DNA from: an uncultured Clostridia bacterium
GTDB taxonomy: Bacteria; Bacillota; Clostridia; Christensenellales; Borkfalkiaceae
Assembly (NCBI GenBank): GCA_947177495.1
Contig: CAMWUS010000024.1
Location: 1-12,324, forward strand
DNA length: 12,324 nt
Reading direction: 5' to 3'
Position numbers and translations under genes: made by a program. This document shows positions 5,464 through 11,324 of this stretch, piece by piece. The notes under the pieces were generated by a model that saw nothing but the letters and a program-made list of their open reading frames with translations, did no database searches and was not told where the DNA came from. Within the stretch, counting starts at the first letter, position 1. Every line of letters begins with the position of its first letter.

Positions 5464-5967
5464 TTATTCGGAGCGCACACCGAGAATGTGGATATAGCGG
5501 ATACGCTCGTAAACGTAGGAATTGATTGACCTGCCGTACGCGTCGTAAGTGTGTGCGGCGACGAGCGGAACGCCGTTCCTTGAAAAGCCGACGACCACGG
5601 GCGAGTGGTAAAAGTCGCCGTTGGCTCTACCGAGCTGAATGATATCGCCGATTTGGATTTTGTCGGCGGAAACCTCTTCGGCAAACGGACCCGCGCCGTT
5701 ACCGATTCCCTCTGCATTGCCCGTTAAAAAGTTATAGAAATATTCAACACCCGTCCAGCTTGCCGTTCGGTCGTTTGCGCTCTTATAAAACCAACCGAAC
5801 GTGGGAGTGAAGTTCATAACTCCCGCGCCTGCGTACACGCATTGCGAGGCGAAGTTCGTGCAATCGCCACCTAAATTGTTAAAGTTGTAGTACTTGGGAT
5901 TGCGCCGAAACGCCCATTTCTTGGCATATTCCACCGCCGCCTGCCTGTCATATTCTTTGATAATCAT
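5464..5967 (-). CDS. Amidase_6 (putative amidase) domain protein
   Basis: A 167-residue protein that is essentially one Amidase_6 domain, a papain/NlpC-like cysteine hydrolase fold. Typical motifs are YDRQAAVEYAKKWA at 6-19, GGDCTNFASQ with probable nucleophile C36, FGWFYKSANDR around 58-67, WTGVEYFYNFL, and YHSPVVVG with probable catalytic H121. No signal peptide or membrane segment is seen, although relatives are often exported and linked to the cell wall; the substrate is unknown. I chose ATG 5967 because an upstream in-frame GTG at 6024 lies inside the hairpin that ends the polA-coaE transcript and the domain begins right after Met. There is no clear Shine-Dalgarno or promoter, so it may rely on readthrough from coaE. 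Confidence 0.88.
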   Translation of the reverse strand: MIIKEYDRQAAVEYAKKWAFRRNPKYYNFNNLGGDCTNFASQCVYAGAGVMNFTPTFGWFYKSANDRTASWTGVEYFYNFLTGNAEGIGNGAGPFAEEVSADKIQIGDIIQLGRANGDFYHSPVVVGFSRNGVPLVAAHTYDAYGRSINSYVYERIRYIHILGVRSE

Positions 5968-6004
5968 ACTTTTAGCATATGATTTTAAGCGGTGAAAAGT
6001 GAAA

Positions 6005-6026
6005 GCGTGACGGTTTACCGTCACGC
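6005..6026 (-). terminator. Hairpin after coaE, probable terminator
   Basis: GCGTGACGGT (6005-6014), a 2-nt loop and ACCGTCACGC (6017-6026) form a perfect 10-bp stem. It lies just past the coaE stop, followed on the minus strand by TTTCACTTTT, an imperfect U-run. It probably ends or attenuates the polA-coaE message before the Amidase_6 gene. Confidence 0.7.
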
Positions 6027-6037
6027 CTAAAAAATAT

Positions 6038-6640
6038 TTACAGTCCTAATTGCTTTACAATCTCGCGGGCGGAAGACATGAGTTCCTCCTCCGTGCCGTT
6101 GTTGGCTACAACAATGTAGTTGCTCAAATCGAGCGCGTCGTAATCCACTTGGCGCGCCATGCGGGCAAGCACGTCGCTTTTGTTCCCGTCCCGTTTGCGC
6201 ACACTCTCGATACGCGCCGAACGCTCCCGCATGACAACAATCACGCCGTCGAACAGCCCCTCGTATTTCCCCTCGAAGAGGAGCGGCACTTCCGCAAAGC
6301 AGACGGGAAGTCCCTCCGTTTCCCGCAAAAGCCGCTCCATAATGCGCGGGTGCGCGTAGGCGTTCAGCTCGGCTAACAACCCCTCGTCGCGGAAAACGGC
6401 TTCGGATAATTTTTGTCGTTGCGGTTCATCCCCTTCCGCATACTGCGGAAAGCGCGCCGCGATCCCTGCGCGGTAGTCTTTCTCTTGCCATAGCCCGCGC
6501 GAGATATCGTCGCAGGAAAACACGGGAAACCCGAGCTGTTTCAAGCACGCGCAAAACGCGCTCTTGCCGCTTCCGATGCCGCCCGTCACCGCAAACCGTT
6601 TTACGGTCGGGGTTTGTTTGATTTCTTTATTTGGCGTCAT
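6038..6640 (-). CDS. coaE: Dephospho-CoA kinase
   Basis: CoaE phosphorylates the 3'-hydroxyl of the ribose of dephospho-CoA with ATP, the last step of coenzyme A synthesis, in the cytoplasm. The 200-residue protein has the P-loop GGIGSGKS at 20-27, the DD pair at 44-45, HPRIMERLL, and EVPLLFE in the CoA-binding lid region. Length is normal. I chose ATG 6640 over an upstream in-frame start at 6673 because AGGAG lies 5 nt before it and the family does not have the extra N-terminus. The gene overlaps the 3' end of polA by 14 bp, so the two are translationally coupled; polA-coaE adjacency is common in Firmicutes. Confidence 0.96.
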   Translation of the reverse strand: MTPNKEIKQTPTVKRFAVTGGIGSGKSAFCACLKQLGFPVFSCDDISRGLWQEKDYRAGIAARFPQYAEGDEPQRQKLSEAVFRDEGLLAELNAYAHPRIMERLLRETEGLPVCFAEVPLLFEGKYEGLFDGVIVVMRERSARIESVRKRDGNKSDVLARMARQVDYDALDLSNYIVVANNGTEEELMSSAREIVKQLGL

Positions 6641-9164
6641 ACCAGCTCCTGCCCGACGACACTTCCGCCACAAGAGGCACTTTCAGCTCGAACGCCGCTT
6701 CCATTTCCTCTTTGAGCATTTTTGTGGCGCGTTCCTCTTCTTCCAGCGGTGTATCCAACACCAACTCGTCGTGAACCTGCAACACCATTTTCGTGCGGTA
6801 GCCGTCCTCTTTCAGCCGCGCCGCAACGCGCAACATGGCGAGCTTAATAATTTCCGCCGCGCTCCCCTGCAAGGGCATATTCATAGCCGCCCGCTCGCCG
6901 AACGAACGGGTGTTGAAATTCGACGAGGAAAGCTCGGGAATATAGCGTTTGCGTCCCATAACGGTGGTGATATAACCGTCCTTTTTTGCGCGTTCCACGG
7001 TTCCGTCCATAAACTCCCGTACCTCGGGATGCGTAGCGAAATACTTATCGAGATAGTCCTGCGCTTCCGCGGCGGAACACCCGATATCCTTGGAAAGCCC
7101 GAAACGGCTCATGCCGTAAATAATGCCGAAGTTAATGGTTTTAGCGCGTCGGCGCATGGCGGAAGTGACCTCATTAAGCTTTACGCCGAACACCTTTGCT
7201 GCCGTTGCCGCGTGAACGTCCTCCCCGCTGTGGAAGGCATCTACAAGCGCCTTGCACCCCGAGTAGTGCGCCAAAAGGCGAAGCTCGATTTGCGAATAGT
7301 CCGCGTCGACGAGCACGTTCCCCTCGCGCGCGATAAACAGCTTTCGCAGTTCTTTCCCCGCTTCCGTGCGCACGGGAATGTTCTGCAAGTTGGGGTTGGA
7401 GCTCGAAAGCCGCCCCGTCGCCGTTACCGTTTGGTTGTAGGTGGTGTGAATGATGCCGCCCAACACGAGCGGACGAATACCGTCGATATAGGTGGATTGC
7501 AATTTTTGTATCTCGCGGTATTTGAGAATTTCGCGCGCGATCTCGTGCTTTTCTGCAAGCTTTTCCAAAACGTCGGCATTGGTCGAAAACCCGCCGCGCA
7601 AGTTTTTGCGAATGCCCTTGCTGTCAAAGCCCAACTTCTCGAAGAGAATATCGGAAAGCTGAAAAGGAGAATTGAGGTTGAAATAATCTACGCCCGCCAT
7701 TTGGTAAATGTTCTGCGAGAGCGCTTGCATTTCCTTGTTGAACTTGTCGCTAAACTCGGGGAACTTCGCCATATCCACGCGCACGCCCGTGCGTTCCATA
7801 TCGAGCAAAACTTCTGCAAGCGGAAGCTCCAAATCCTTATAAATACTCTCTTCCGCACTGCCATGAAGCTCTTTGCGCACGGCGTCGTAGGCAAGGCGGA
7901 TACTGTATGCTATGTTTTGCGCGGGCAAGTCGAAATCCTTCGCGTATCCGTCCTCCGCCGCCGCACGGGCACCTAGCCCATTCAAATGCCGAAGAAGCGT
8001 TACGTCTTCCACCTCGCATTCAACAGTAACGCCAACGTCGTCCAAGCGGTGTGCAAGCGCCTTATAGTCGGGAACGATTGCCCGTTTCCCCGCTTTGAAA
8101 AGCTCGTCGAACAGGGGTTTAAGTTCGTTTAAAAAGAATCCCGGCGTTAAAAAGTCGGTACGTATGGGAAAGCGGTATTCCACGCTGTCCCAATAGAGGT
8201 GGCAAGCCGTCTCCGTCATGCCGAACGCGTATTCCTGCACCGCTCCGATAAGAGGAAGTACTGTGTTCAAATCTTCTACCGTCTGCACGGGAACGCCGCT
8301 TGTCTCTTCCTGCGAAAGATATTTGCTTCCCACCAAAGTGCGGAATTCGAGCTTGGAAAACTCCGTCCGCGCTTTTGCGGGGAAAGGCAGATGAAGCGCG
8401 AAATCTTTTAAACCGAGCGAAAGCGGCACGTTCGTGTCGATCGTGGCAAGCTTGCGGGAAAGATAGGCAACCTCTTTATCCTCCAAAAGCTTGCGCTGCA
8501 GAGCCGCGGTAAGCTCGCCGGCATGCTCGTAAACCCCGTCCAAATCGCGATACTTTTGCAACAGGTCGAGCGCCGTTTTACCCCCGATACCGCGCACGCC
8601 GGGGATATTGTCGGAAGAGTCCCCCATGAGCGCTTTTTCTTCGATGATTTGCCAGGGTTCCAACCCTACTTTCTCCACAAAATTGCTTTGGGTAAGGCGG
8701 TCCAAATCGCTCACGCCGCGGCGCGTAAAGCAAATGCTTACGTTGTCGCGGACAAGCTGATAAGAGTCCCTGTCGCCCGTATAGATAAGTACTTCCGCGT
8801 CTTCCGTTTGGCGGGAAATCGTTCCGATAATGTCGTCCGCTTCGTACCCCGCAAGCTCCACCATGCATATCTGCATTGCGGAAAGCAAGTTTTTGAGGAC
8901 GGGCACTTGCTGAGCAAGCTCGGTGGGCATGGGCTTACGCGTCGCCTTGTAGCCGTCGTACATCTTATGTCGAAATGTTGGCGCGTGAACGTCGAACGCG
9001 ACCGCAAGATATTGCGGTTGTTCCTCGTCGAGGATTTTAAAAAGCAGTTTAATAAAGCCGAAAATGCCGTTCGTCGGCAATCCGTCTTTGGTCGAAAATA
9101 CGCCCATTGCGTAGTACGCGCGATTGAGCAAGCTATTTCCGTCGATCAGCACTAATTTATTCAT
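6627..9164 (-). CDS. polA: DNA polymerase I (5'-3' exonuclease plus polymerase, no active 3'-5' exonuclease)
   Basis: Pol I removes RNA primers and fills gaps in replication and repair. The 845-residue protein begins with a FEN-type 5' nuclease: FDVHAPTFRH near 57-66, YEADD 107-111, TGDRDS 129-134, GDSSDNIPG 181-189. The middle domain (about 290-440) lacks the acidic DxE motif of proofreading exonucleases, so editing is probably absent, as in the Bacillus and Thermus enzymes. The polymerase domain has TATGR 581-585, motif A DADYSQIELR at 620-629, motif B RRRAKTINFGIIYG at 671-684 and motif C VHDE at 797-800. The start gives the conserved MNKLVLIDGN. There is no Shine-Dalgarno, and the promoter places the transcription start on the ATG itself, so a leaderless message is predicted. 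coaE follows with overlap. Confidence 0.98.
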   Translation of the reverse strand: MNKLVLIDGNSLLNRAYYAMGVFSTKDGLPTNGIFGFIKLLFKILDEEQPQYLAVAFDVHAPTFRHKMYDGYKATRKPMPTELAQQVPVLKNLLSAMQICMVELAGYEADDIIGTISRQTEDAEVLIYTGDRDSYQLVRDNVSICFTRRGVSDLDRLTQSNFVEKVGLEPWQIIEEKALMGDSSDNIPGVRGIGGKTALDLLQKYRDLDGVYEHAGELTAALQRKLLEDKEVAYLSRKLATIDTNVPLSLGLKDFALHLPFPAKARTEFSKLEFRTLVGSKYLSQEETSGVPVQTVEDLNTVLPLIGAVQEYAFGMTETACHLYWDSVEYRFPIRTDFLTPGFFLNELKPLFDELFKAGKRAIVPDYKALAHRLDDVGVTVECEVEDVTLLRHLNGLGARAAAEDGYAKDFDLPAQNIAYSIRLAYDAVRKELHGSAEESIYKDLELPLAEVLLDMERTGVRVDMAKFPEFSDKFNKEMQALSQNIYQMAGVDYFNLNSPFQLSDILFEKLGFDSKGIRKNLRGGFSTNADVLEKLAEKHEIAREILKYREIQKLQSTYIDGIRPLVLGGIIHTTYNQTVTATGRLSSSNPNLQNIPVRTEAGKELRKLFIAREGNVLVDADYSQIELRLLAHYSGCKALVDAFHSGEDVHAATAAKVFGVKLNEVTSAMRRRAKTINFGIIYGMSRFGLSKDIGCSAAEAQDYLDKYFATHPEVREFMDGTVERAKKDGYITTVMGRKRYIPELSSSNFNTRSFGERAAMNMPLQGSAAEIIKLAMLRVAARLKEDGYRTKMVLQVHDELVLDTPLEEEERATKMLKEEMEAAFELKVPLVAEVSSGRSWYDAK

Positions 9165-9170
9165 ACAATT

Positions 9171-9199
9171 ATTGTAACACGGTTTTGATAATTTTGCAA
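9171..9199 (-). promoter_or_regulatory. polA promoter placing +1 at the start codon
   Basis: On the minus strand there is TTGCAA (9194-9199), a 17-bp spacer and TACAAT (9171-9176), then six bases AATTGT and the ATG at 9164. With the usual 6-7 nt from -10 to +1, transcription would begin at or beside the A of ATG. Confidence 0.8.
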
Positions 9200-9217
9200 G
9201 AATATCAAAAAAATCGC

Positions 9218-9246
9218 TTGCTTTTTTCGGGAAAATATTGTATAAT
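9218..9246 (+). promoter_or_regulatory. Sigma-A promoter of tRNA-Leu
   Basis: TTGCTT (9218-9223), a 17-bp spacer and a perfect TATAAT (9241-9246) lie 11 bases before the tRNA 5' end. It is back to back with the polA promoter. Confidence 0.88.
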
Positions 9247-9257
9247 CATCATACTTT

Positions 9258-9344
9258 GCCGGTGTGGTGGAATTGGCAGACGCGCTGGACTCAAAATCCT
9301 GTGGTAGTGATACCGTATCGGTTCGACCCCGATCACCGGCACCA
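9258..9344 (+). tRNA. tRNA-Leu, anticodon CAA, CCA encoded
   Basis: An 87-nt class II tRNA. Acceptor GCCGGTG/CACCGGC is perfect; the long variable arm has GGTA-GTGA-TACC; the T-arm is ATCGG-TTCGACC-CCGAT; A plus CCA are encoded. The anticodon loop CTCAAAA gives CAA, reading UUG. In the anticodon stem CTGGA/TCCTG, the second pair is a U-U mismatch (positions 28 and 42), where relatives typically have A-U or a compensating pair. It may slightly weaken the stem, but otherwise the gene looks functional. Confidence 0.97.
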
Positions 9345-9380
9345 AAAGAACGCAGCCCTTCAGGGCTGCGTTCTTTTGGT
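9341..9380 (+). terminator. Terminator hairpin that begins inside the tRNA-Leu CCA end
   Basis: A perfect 18-bp inverted repeat (9341-9358 with 9363-9380, loop TTCA) has a GC-rich core next to the loop and TTCTTTT on the 3' arm. It starts with the ACCA of the tRNA, so the terminator stem and the mature tRNA end share bases, and 3' processing must open it. Confidence 0.88.
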
Positions 9381-9446
9381 ATTCGGGGTCGGGGGTACCC
9401 CGCGCGAGGAGCATTTATGCGACGACGCTTTCGAGCGTAGCGAGAA

Positions 9447-9457
9447 ATCACCGGCAC
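9447..9457 (+). repeat. 11-bp direct repeat of the tRNA-Leu 3' end
   Basis: ATCACCGGCAC here repeats 9332-9342, the last part of the tRNA T-arm/acceptor, 115 bp downstream. Between them are the terminator, a GGGGTACCCC palindrome (9392-9401) and a small hairpin ACGCT-TTCG-AGCGT (9425-9438). No integrase is present. It could be a relic of site-specific integration or partial tRNA duplication, or chance. Confidence 0.4.
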
Positions 9458-9462
9458 ATTCC

Positions 9463-9491
9463 TTGCAAAATACGTTCTTTTTTGCTATAAT
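9463..9491 (+). promoter_or_regulatory. Promoter of the membrane protein-tfoX pair, +1 at the start codon
   Basis: TTGCAA (9463-9468), a 17-bp spacer and a perfect TATAAT (9486-9491) are followed by six bases and then ATG at 9498. There is no Shine-Dalgarno. The geometry is the same as at polA. Confidence 0.85.
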
Positions 9492-9497
9492 ATTTCC

Positions 9498-9932
9498 ATG
9501 AGTTGGTTTAATTGGTACGGGCTTATATTTATTGCCGTTATTATGGTGCCGAATATTGTGTACGCCGTTAAAATGAAAGGCGCGTTTGCGAATTCTTACC
9601 AAAACAAAGCGGCGGAAATTTTCGAGCAAATCGGCAGATACGGCTGCTTCGTCCTCATGATTTTTAATATCCCGTACACCTATTTCGGATTTTATTTCCC
9701 TCATGCGGAACTCGTCTATTTAATCGTCAACGCCGTCTTGGTAATTGCCTACTGCTTGGCGTGGGTACTATTTTGGAAAAAATCGGGGACGGCAAAAGCG
9801 CTGGCTCTTTCCGTTCTCCCCTCGGTGGTTTTTCTCTTTTCGGGAATAACGCTCGCAAGCATTCCGCTCATCACGTTTGCCGTCGTCTTTTCCGTCTGCC
9901 ATATTCTGATATCGGTAAAAAACGCAAAATGA
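9498..9932 (+). CDS. Multi-spanning membrane protein of unknown function
   Basis: A 144-residue integral membrane protein that I cannot assign to a named family. Hydrophobic segments are at about 5-24, 47-67, 71-93 and 101-139, the last long enough for two passes, giving four or five helices. Basic residues KKSG (94-97) and KNAK (C-terminus) and the soluble loop 25-46 (NKAAEIFEQIGRYG) suggest cytoplasmic sides. There are no catalytic motifs or clear transporter signatures. It appears to be the first gene of a two-gene unit: its TGA overlaps the ATG of the TfoX-domain gene. Its start codon follows a TATAAT box by six bases with no ribosome site. Confidence 0.85.
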   Translation: MSWFNWYGLIFIAVIMVPNIVYAVKMKGAFANSYQNKAAEIFEQIGRYGCFVLMIFNIPYTYFGFYFPHAELVYLIVNAVLVIAYCLAWVLFWKKSGTAKALALSVLPSVVFLFSGITLASIPLITFAVVFSVCHILISVKNAK

Positions 9933-10204
9933 TTTCTTACGGAGACACTACTTTGGAATTAACACAACTGAGAAATATCGGACAAGAAATGCAACGCAAG
10001 CTCCAAGCCGTCGGAATCGACACCCCCGAAACGCTTATGAATCTCGGCGCAAAGCAAGCGTACTTTCGCTTGAAAACGCAGTTCCCCAACTGCTGCTTAG
10101 TTCACCTGTACTGTTTGGAAGGCGCGATTCGTAACCTCGACTACAATTGTTTGCCCGAGGATACTAAGCGGGAATTGAAAGAGTTCTCCGACACCTTAAA
10201 ATAA
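9929..10204 (+). CDS. TfoX C-terminal domain protein
   Basis: A 91-residue protein consisting of the TfoX/Sxy C-terminal domain alone: LTQLRNIGQEMQRKLQAVGI, TPETLMNLGAKQAYFRLK, then CLVHLYCLEGAI and YNCLPED. The helix-hairpin-helix-like start suggests nucleic-acid or protein binding. In Proteobacteria the full TfoX regulates competence; standalone C-terminal domains in Firmicutes have no settled role. The ATG overlaps the previous stop (ATGA), indicating translational coupling. An alternative start is TTG at 9953, preceded by GGAG at 9941-9944; it would remove eight poorly conserved residues. A strong bidirectional terminator follows. Confidence 0.88.
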   Translation: MISYGDTTLELTQLRNIGQEMQRKLQAVGIDTPETLMNLGAKQAYFRLKTQFPNCCLVHLYCLEGAIRNLDYNCLPEDTKRELKEFSDTLK

Positions 10205-10205
10205 C

Positions 10206-10235
10206 AAAAACCCGACGGAAATCCGTCGGGTTTTT
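10206..10235. terminator. Bidirectional intrinsic terminator between tfoX-like gene and bile salt hydrolase gene
   Basis: Arms 10206-10218 and 10223-10235 form a perfect 13-bp stem (core CCCGACGG/CCGTCGGG) with a 4-nt loop. A-runs and T-runs at its base serve both converging genes. Confidence 0.93.
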
Positions 10236-10237
10236 CT

Positions 10238-11212
10238 TTAATTTTGCAATTTAATTTGTTCTTCCAAAATCAGCGGATAGCAAATTAGATCGCTACCATC
10301 CAAACGCTCCTTGCGCATATCCACCGCCGTGATTTGGCGGTTGCCGTAGGTGGTGTAGTAATAAATGCCCTTGTCGGCGTTGCAGCAGGAAGTGAAAACG
10401 GTAATTTCGTATTCGCCGTTTTCAAGCTGGCAACAACCGCGTTGCTGTTCCACAGAGCCGAGAATGTGGAAGAACTGCCCCACGCTGTCCGTTTCGCTTT
10501 CCGAAGAAACGGAGTTCCCTCTCACAAATGCCGCACGCACAAAACGCGATTGCGACGACAGATCGCCGGGAAGCCCGAGCGCCCCCATTCCCCTGCTGTA
10601 CGGCTTTAATCCCAAACCCTTTGCAAAGCTGTTTTTCGGAGACTTTGCCGTGAGCTGCATATAATTGCTCAGCGCGTGCATTTGCTCTTCGAACGGCGGG
10701 TTGTTGGTGAGCACGCCTGCGGGATTGCGGTAAATTTTCAAGCCCTCTTTCGTCGACTCTACCGTAACGCACCCCGTCTTGTCGGCAACGAGCCAATGAA
10801 GCTGGGCAAGCGGATATTTTTCGCCGAACGGGGTATTTAGTATATTTACTTTTTTCAGGCACGCGACGGCTTCTTTGAGCGTAGAGCAACGCCCTAAAAT
10901 ATACGGAATGAGTTCGAATTGCGCAAGGTTGTATTTCCCCTGCATTTTTTCGTGATAGACAGCGTTGCCGACGAAATTCAAGCCCGCCATGCCAAGCCCC
11001 TTTTCGTTGACGGCATCGTAGTAAAGCGGATAATTTTCCGCGATATGCGCCATGCCGATCATGGCAAAGTGCGCGCCAAATTCCCCCTCTTCCCGCAAAT
11101 GGAAAGGATAGTTACGGGGCGTGATCGTCACCTGTTCCCCGTAAGTAAATTCATAATCGAGCGTGCGCCCGAAATAAAAATCCTTCGTCGTATAAGTTGC
11201 GGCAGTACACAT
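10238..11212 (-). CDS. Choloylglycine hydrolase family protein, probable bile salt hydrolase
   Basis: An Ntn hydrolase that cleaves the amide bond of glycine- or taurine-conjugated bile acids; Met1 is removed to expose Cys2 as nucleophile. The 324-residue length is typical. Visible active-site residues are C2, R16 and D19 (GRTLDYE), N79 (AGLNF), N171 (LTNN) and R223 (SRF). N79 is as in bile salt hydrolases, where penicillin V acylases usually have tyrosine. The selectivity-loop segment YSRGMG at 205-210 has an S-R-G motif, reported for lactobacillus enzymes that favour glycine conjugates; applying it here is inference. There is no signal peptide, so it is cytoplasmic. AGAGGTG lies 5 nt before the ATG. 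It is monocistronic with its own promoter and terminator, and points to a gut habitat. Confidence 0.94.
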   Translation of the reverse strand: MCTAATYTTKDFYFGRTLDYEFTYGEQVTITPRNYPFHLREEGEFGAHFAMIGMAHIAENYPLYYDAVNEKGLGMAGLNFVGNAVYHEKMQGKYNLAQFELIPYILGRCSTLKEAVACLKKVNILNTPFGEKYPLAQLHWLVADKTGCVTVESTKEGLKIYRNPAGVLTNNPPFEEQMHALSNYMQLTAKSPKNSFAKGLGLKPYSRGMGALGLPGDLSSQSRFVRAAFVRGNSVSSESETDSVGQFFHILGSVEQQRGCCQLENGEYEITVFTSCCNADKGIYYYTTYGNRQITAVDMRKERLDGSDLICYPLILEEQIKLQN

Positions 11213-11231
11213 TTTTTCACCTCTTGCTTTT

Positions 11232-11259
11232 ATTTTACCGTTTCCCGCCCGCTTTCAAA
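11232..11259 (-). promoter_or_regulatory. Probable promoter of the bile salt hydrolase gene
   Basis: On the minus strand there is TTTGAA (11254-11259), 16 bp, then TAAAAT (11232-11237). The predicted start is near 11225, so the leader would be only about 13 nt and begin at the Shine-Dalgarno. Hexamer matches are moderate. Confidence 0.6.
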
Positions 11260-11272
11260 CGGGGGAAGCGGG
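11248..11272. promoter_or_regulatory. Inverted repeat overlapping the bile salt hydrolase -35 box
   Basis: CCCGCTT (11248-11254) and AAGCGGG (11266-11272) are exact complements 11 bp apart, with the -35 element at the edge and inside the centre. It could be an operator for a repressor of this gene or a DNA hairpin; no regulator gene is adjacent. Confidence 0.4.
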
Positions 11273-11289
11273 ATATTTTTCCAAAAGTA

Positions 11290-11318
11290 TTGATTTTCGA
11301 CACAATATCGTGTATAAT
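11290..11318 (+). promoter_or_regulatory. Promoter of the EEP-family gene, +1 at the start codon
   Basis: TTGATT (11290-11295), a 17-bp spacer and a perfect TATAAT (11313-11318), then six bases and ATG at 11325. No Shine-Dalgarno. This is the third case in the window of this exact geometry. Confidence 0.85.
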
Positions 11319-11324
11319 CGAATT

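Noticed and set aside
5968..6024. GTG start extending the Amidase_6 protein by 19 residues
   Set aside because: The GTG lies in the stem of the coaE terminator hairpin and the added residues are not part of the domain.
6641..6673. Upstream start extending CoaE by 11 residues
   Set aside because: The internal ATG at 6640 has AGGAG at proper spacing and matches the family N-terminus.
6564..7976. 470-residue plus-strand open frame opposite polA and coaE
   Set aside because: polA and coaE on the other strand have all catalytic motifs; this frame is an antisense shadow with no recognisable domain or ribosome site.
9161..9704. Minus-strand frames over tRNA-Leu and its downstream region
   Set aside because: Antisense of a tRNA, terminator and the start of the membrane protein; no family resemblance beyond tRNA-derived peptides.
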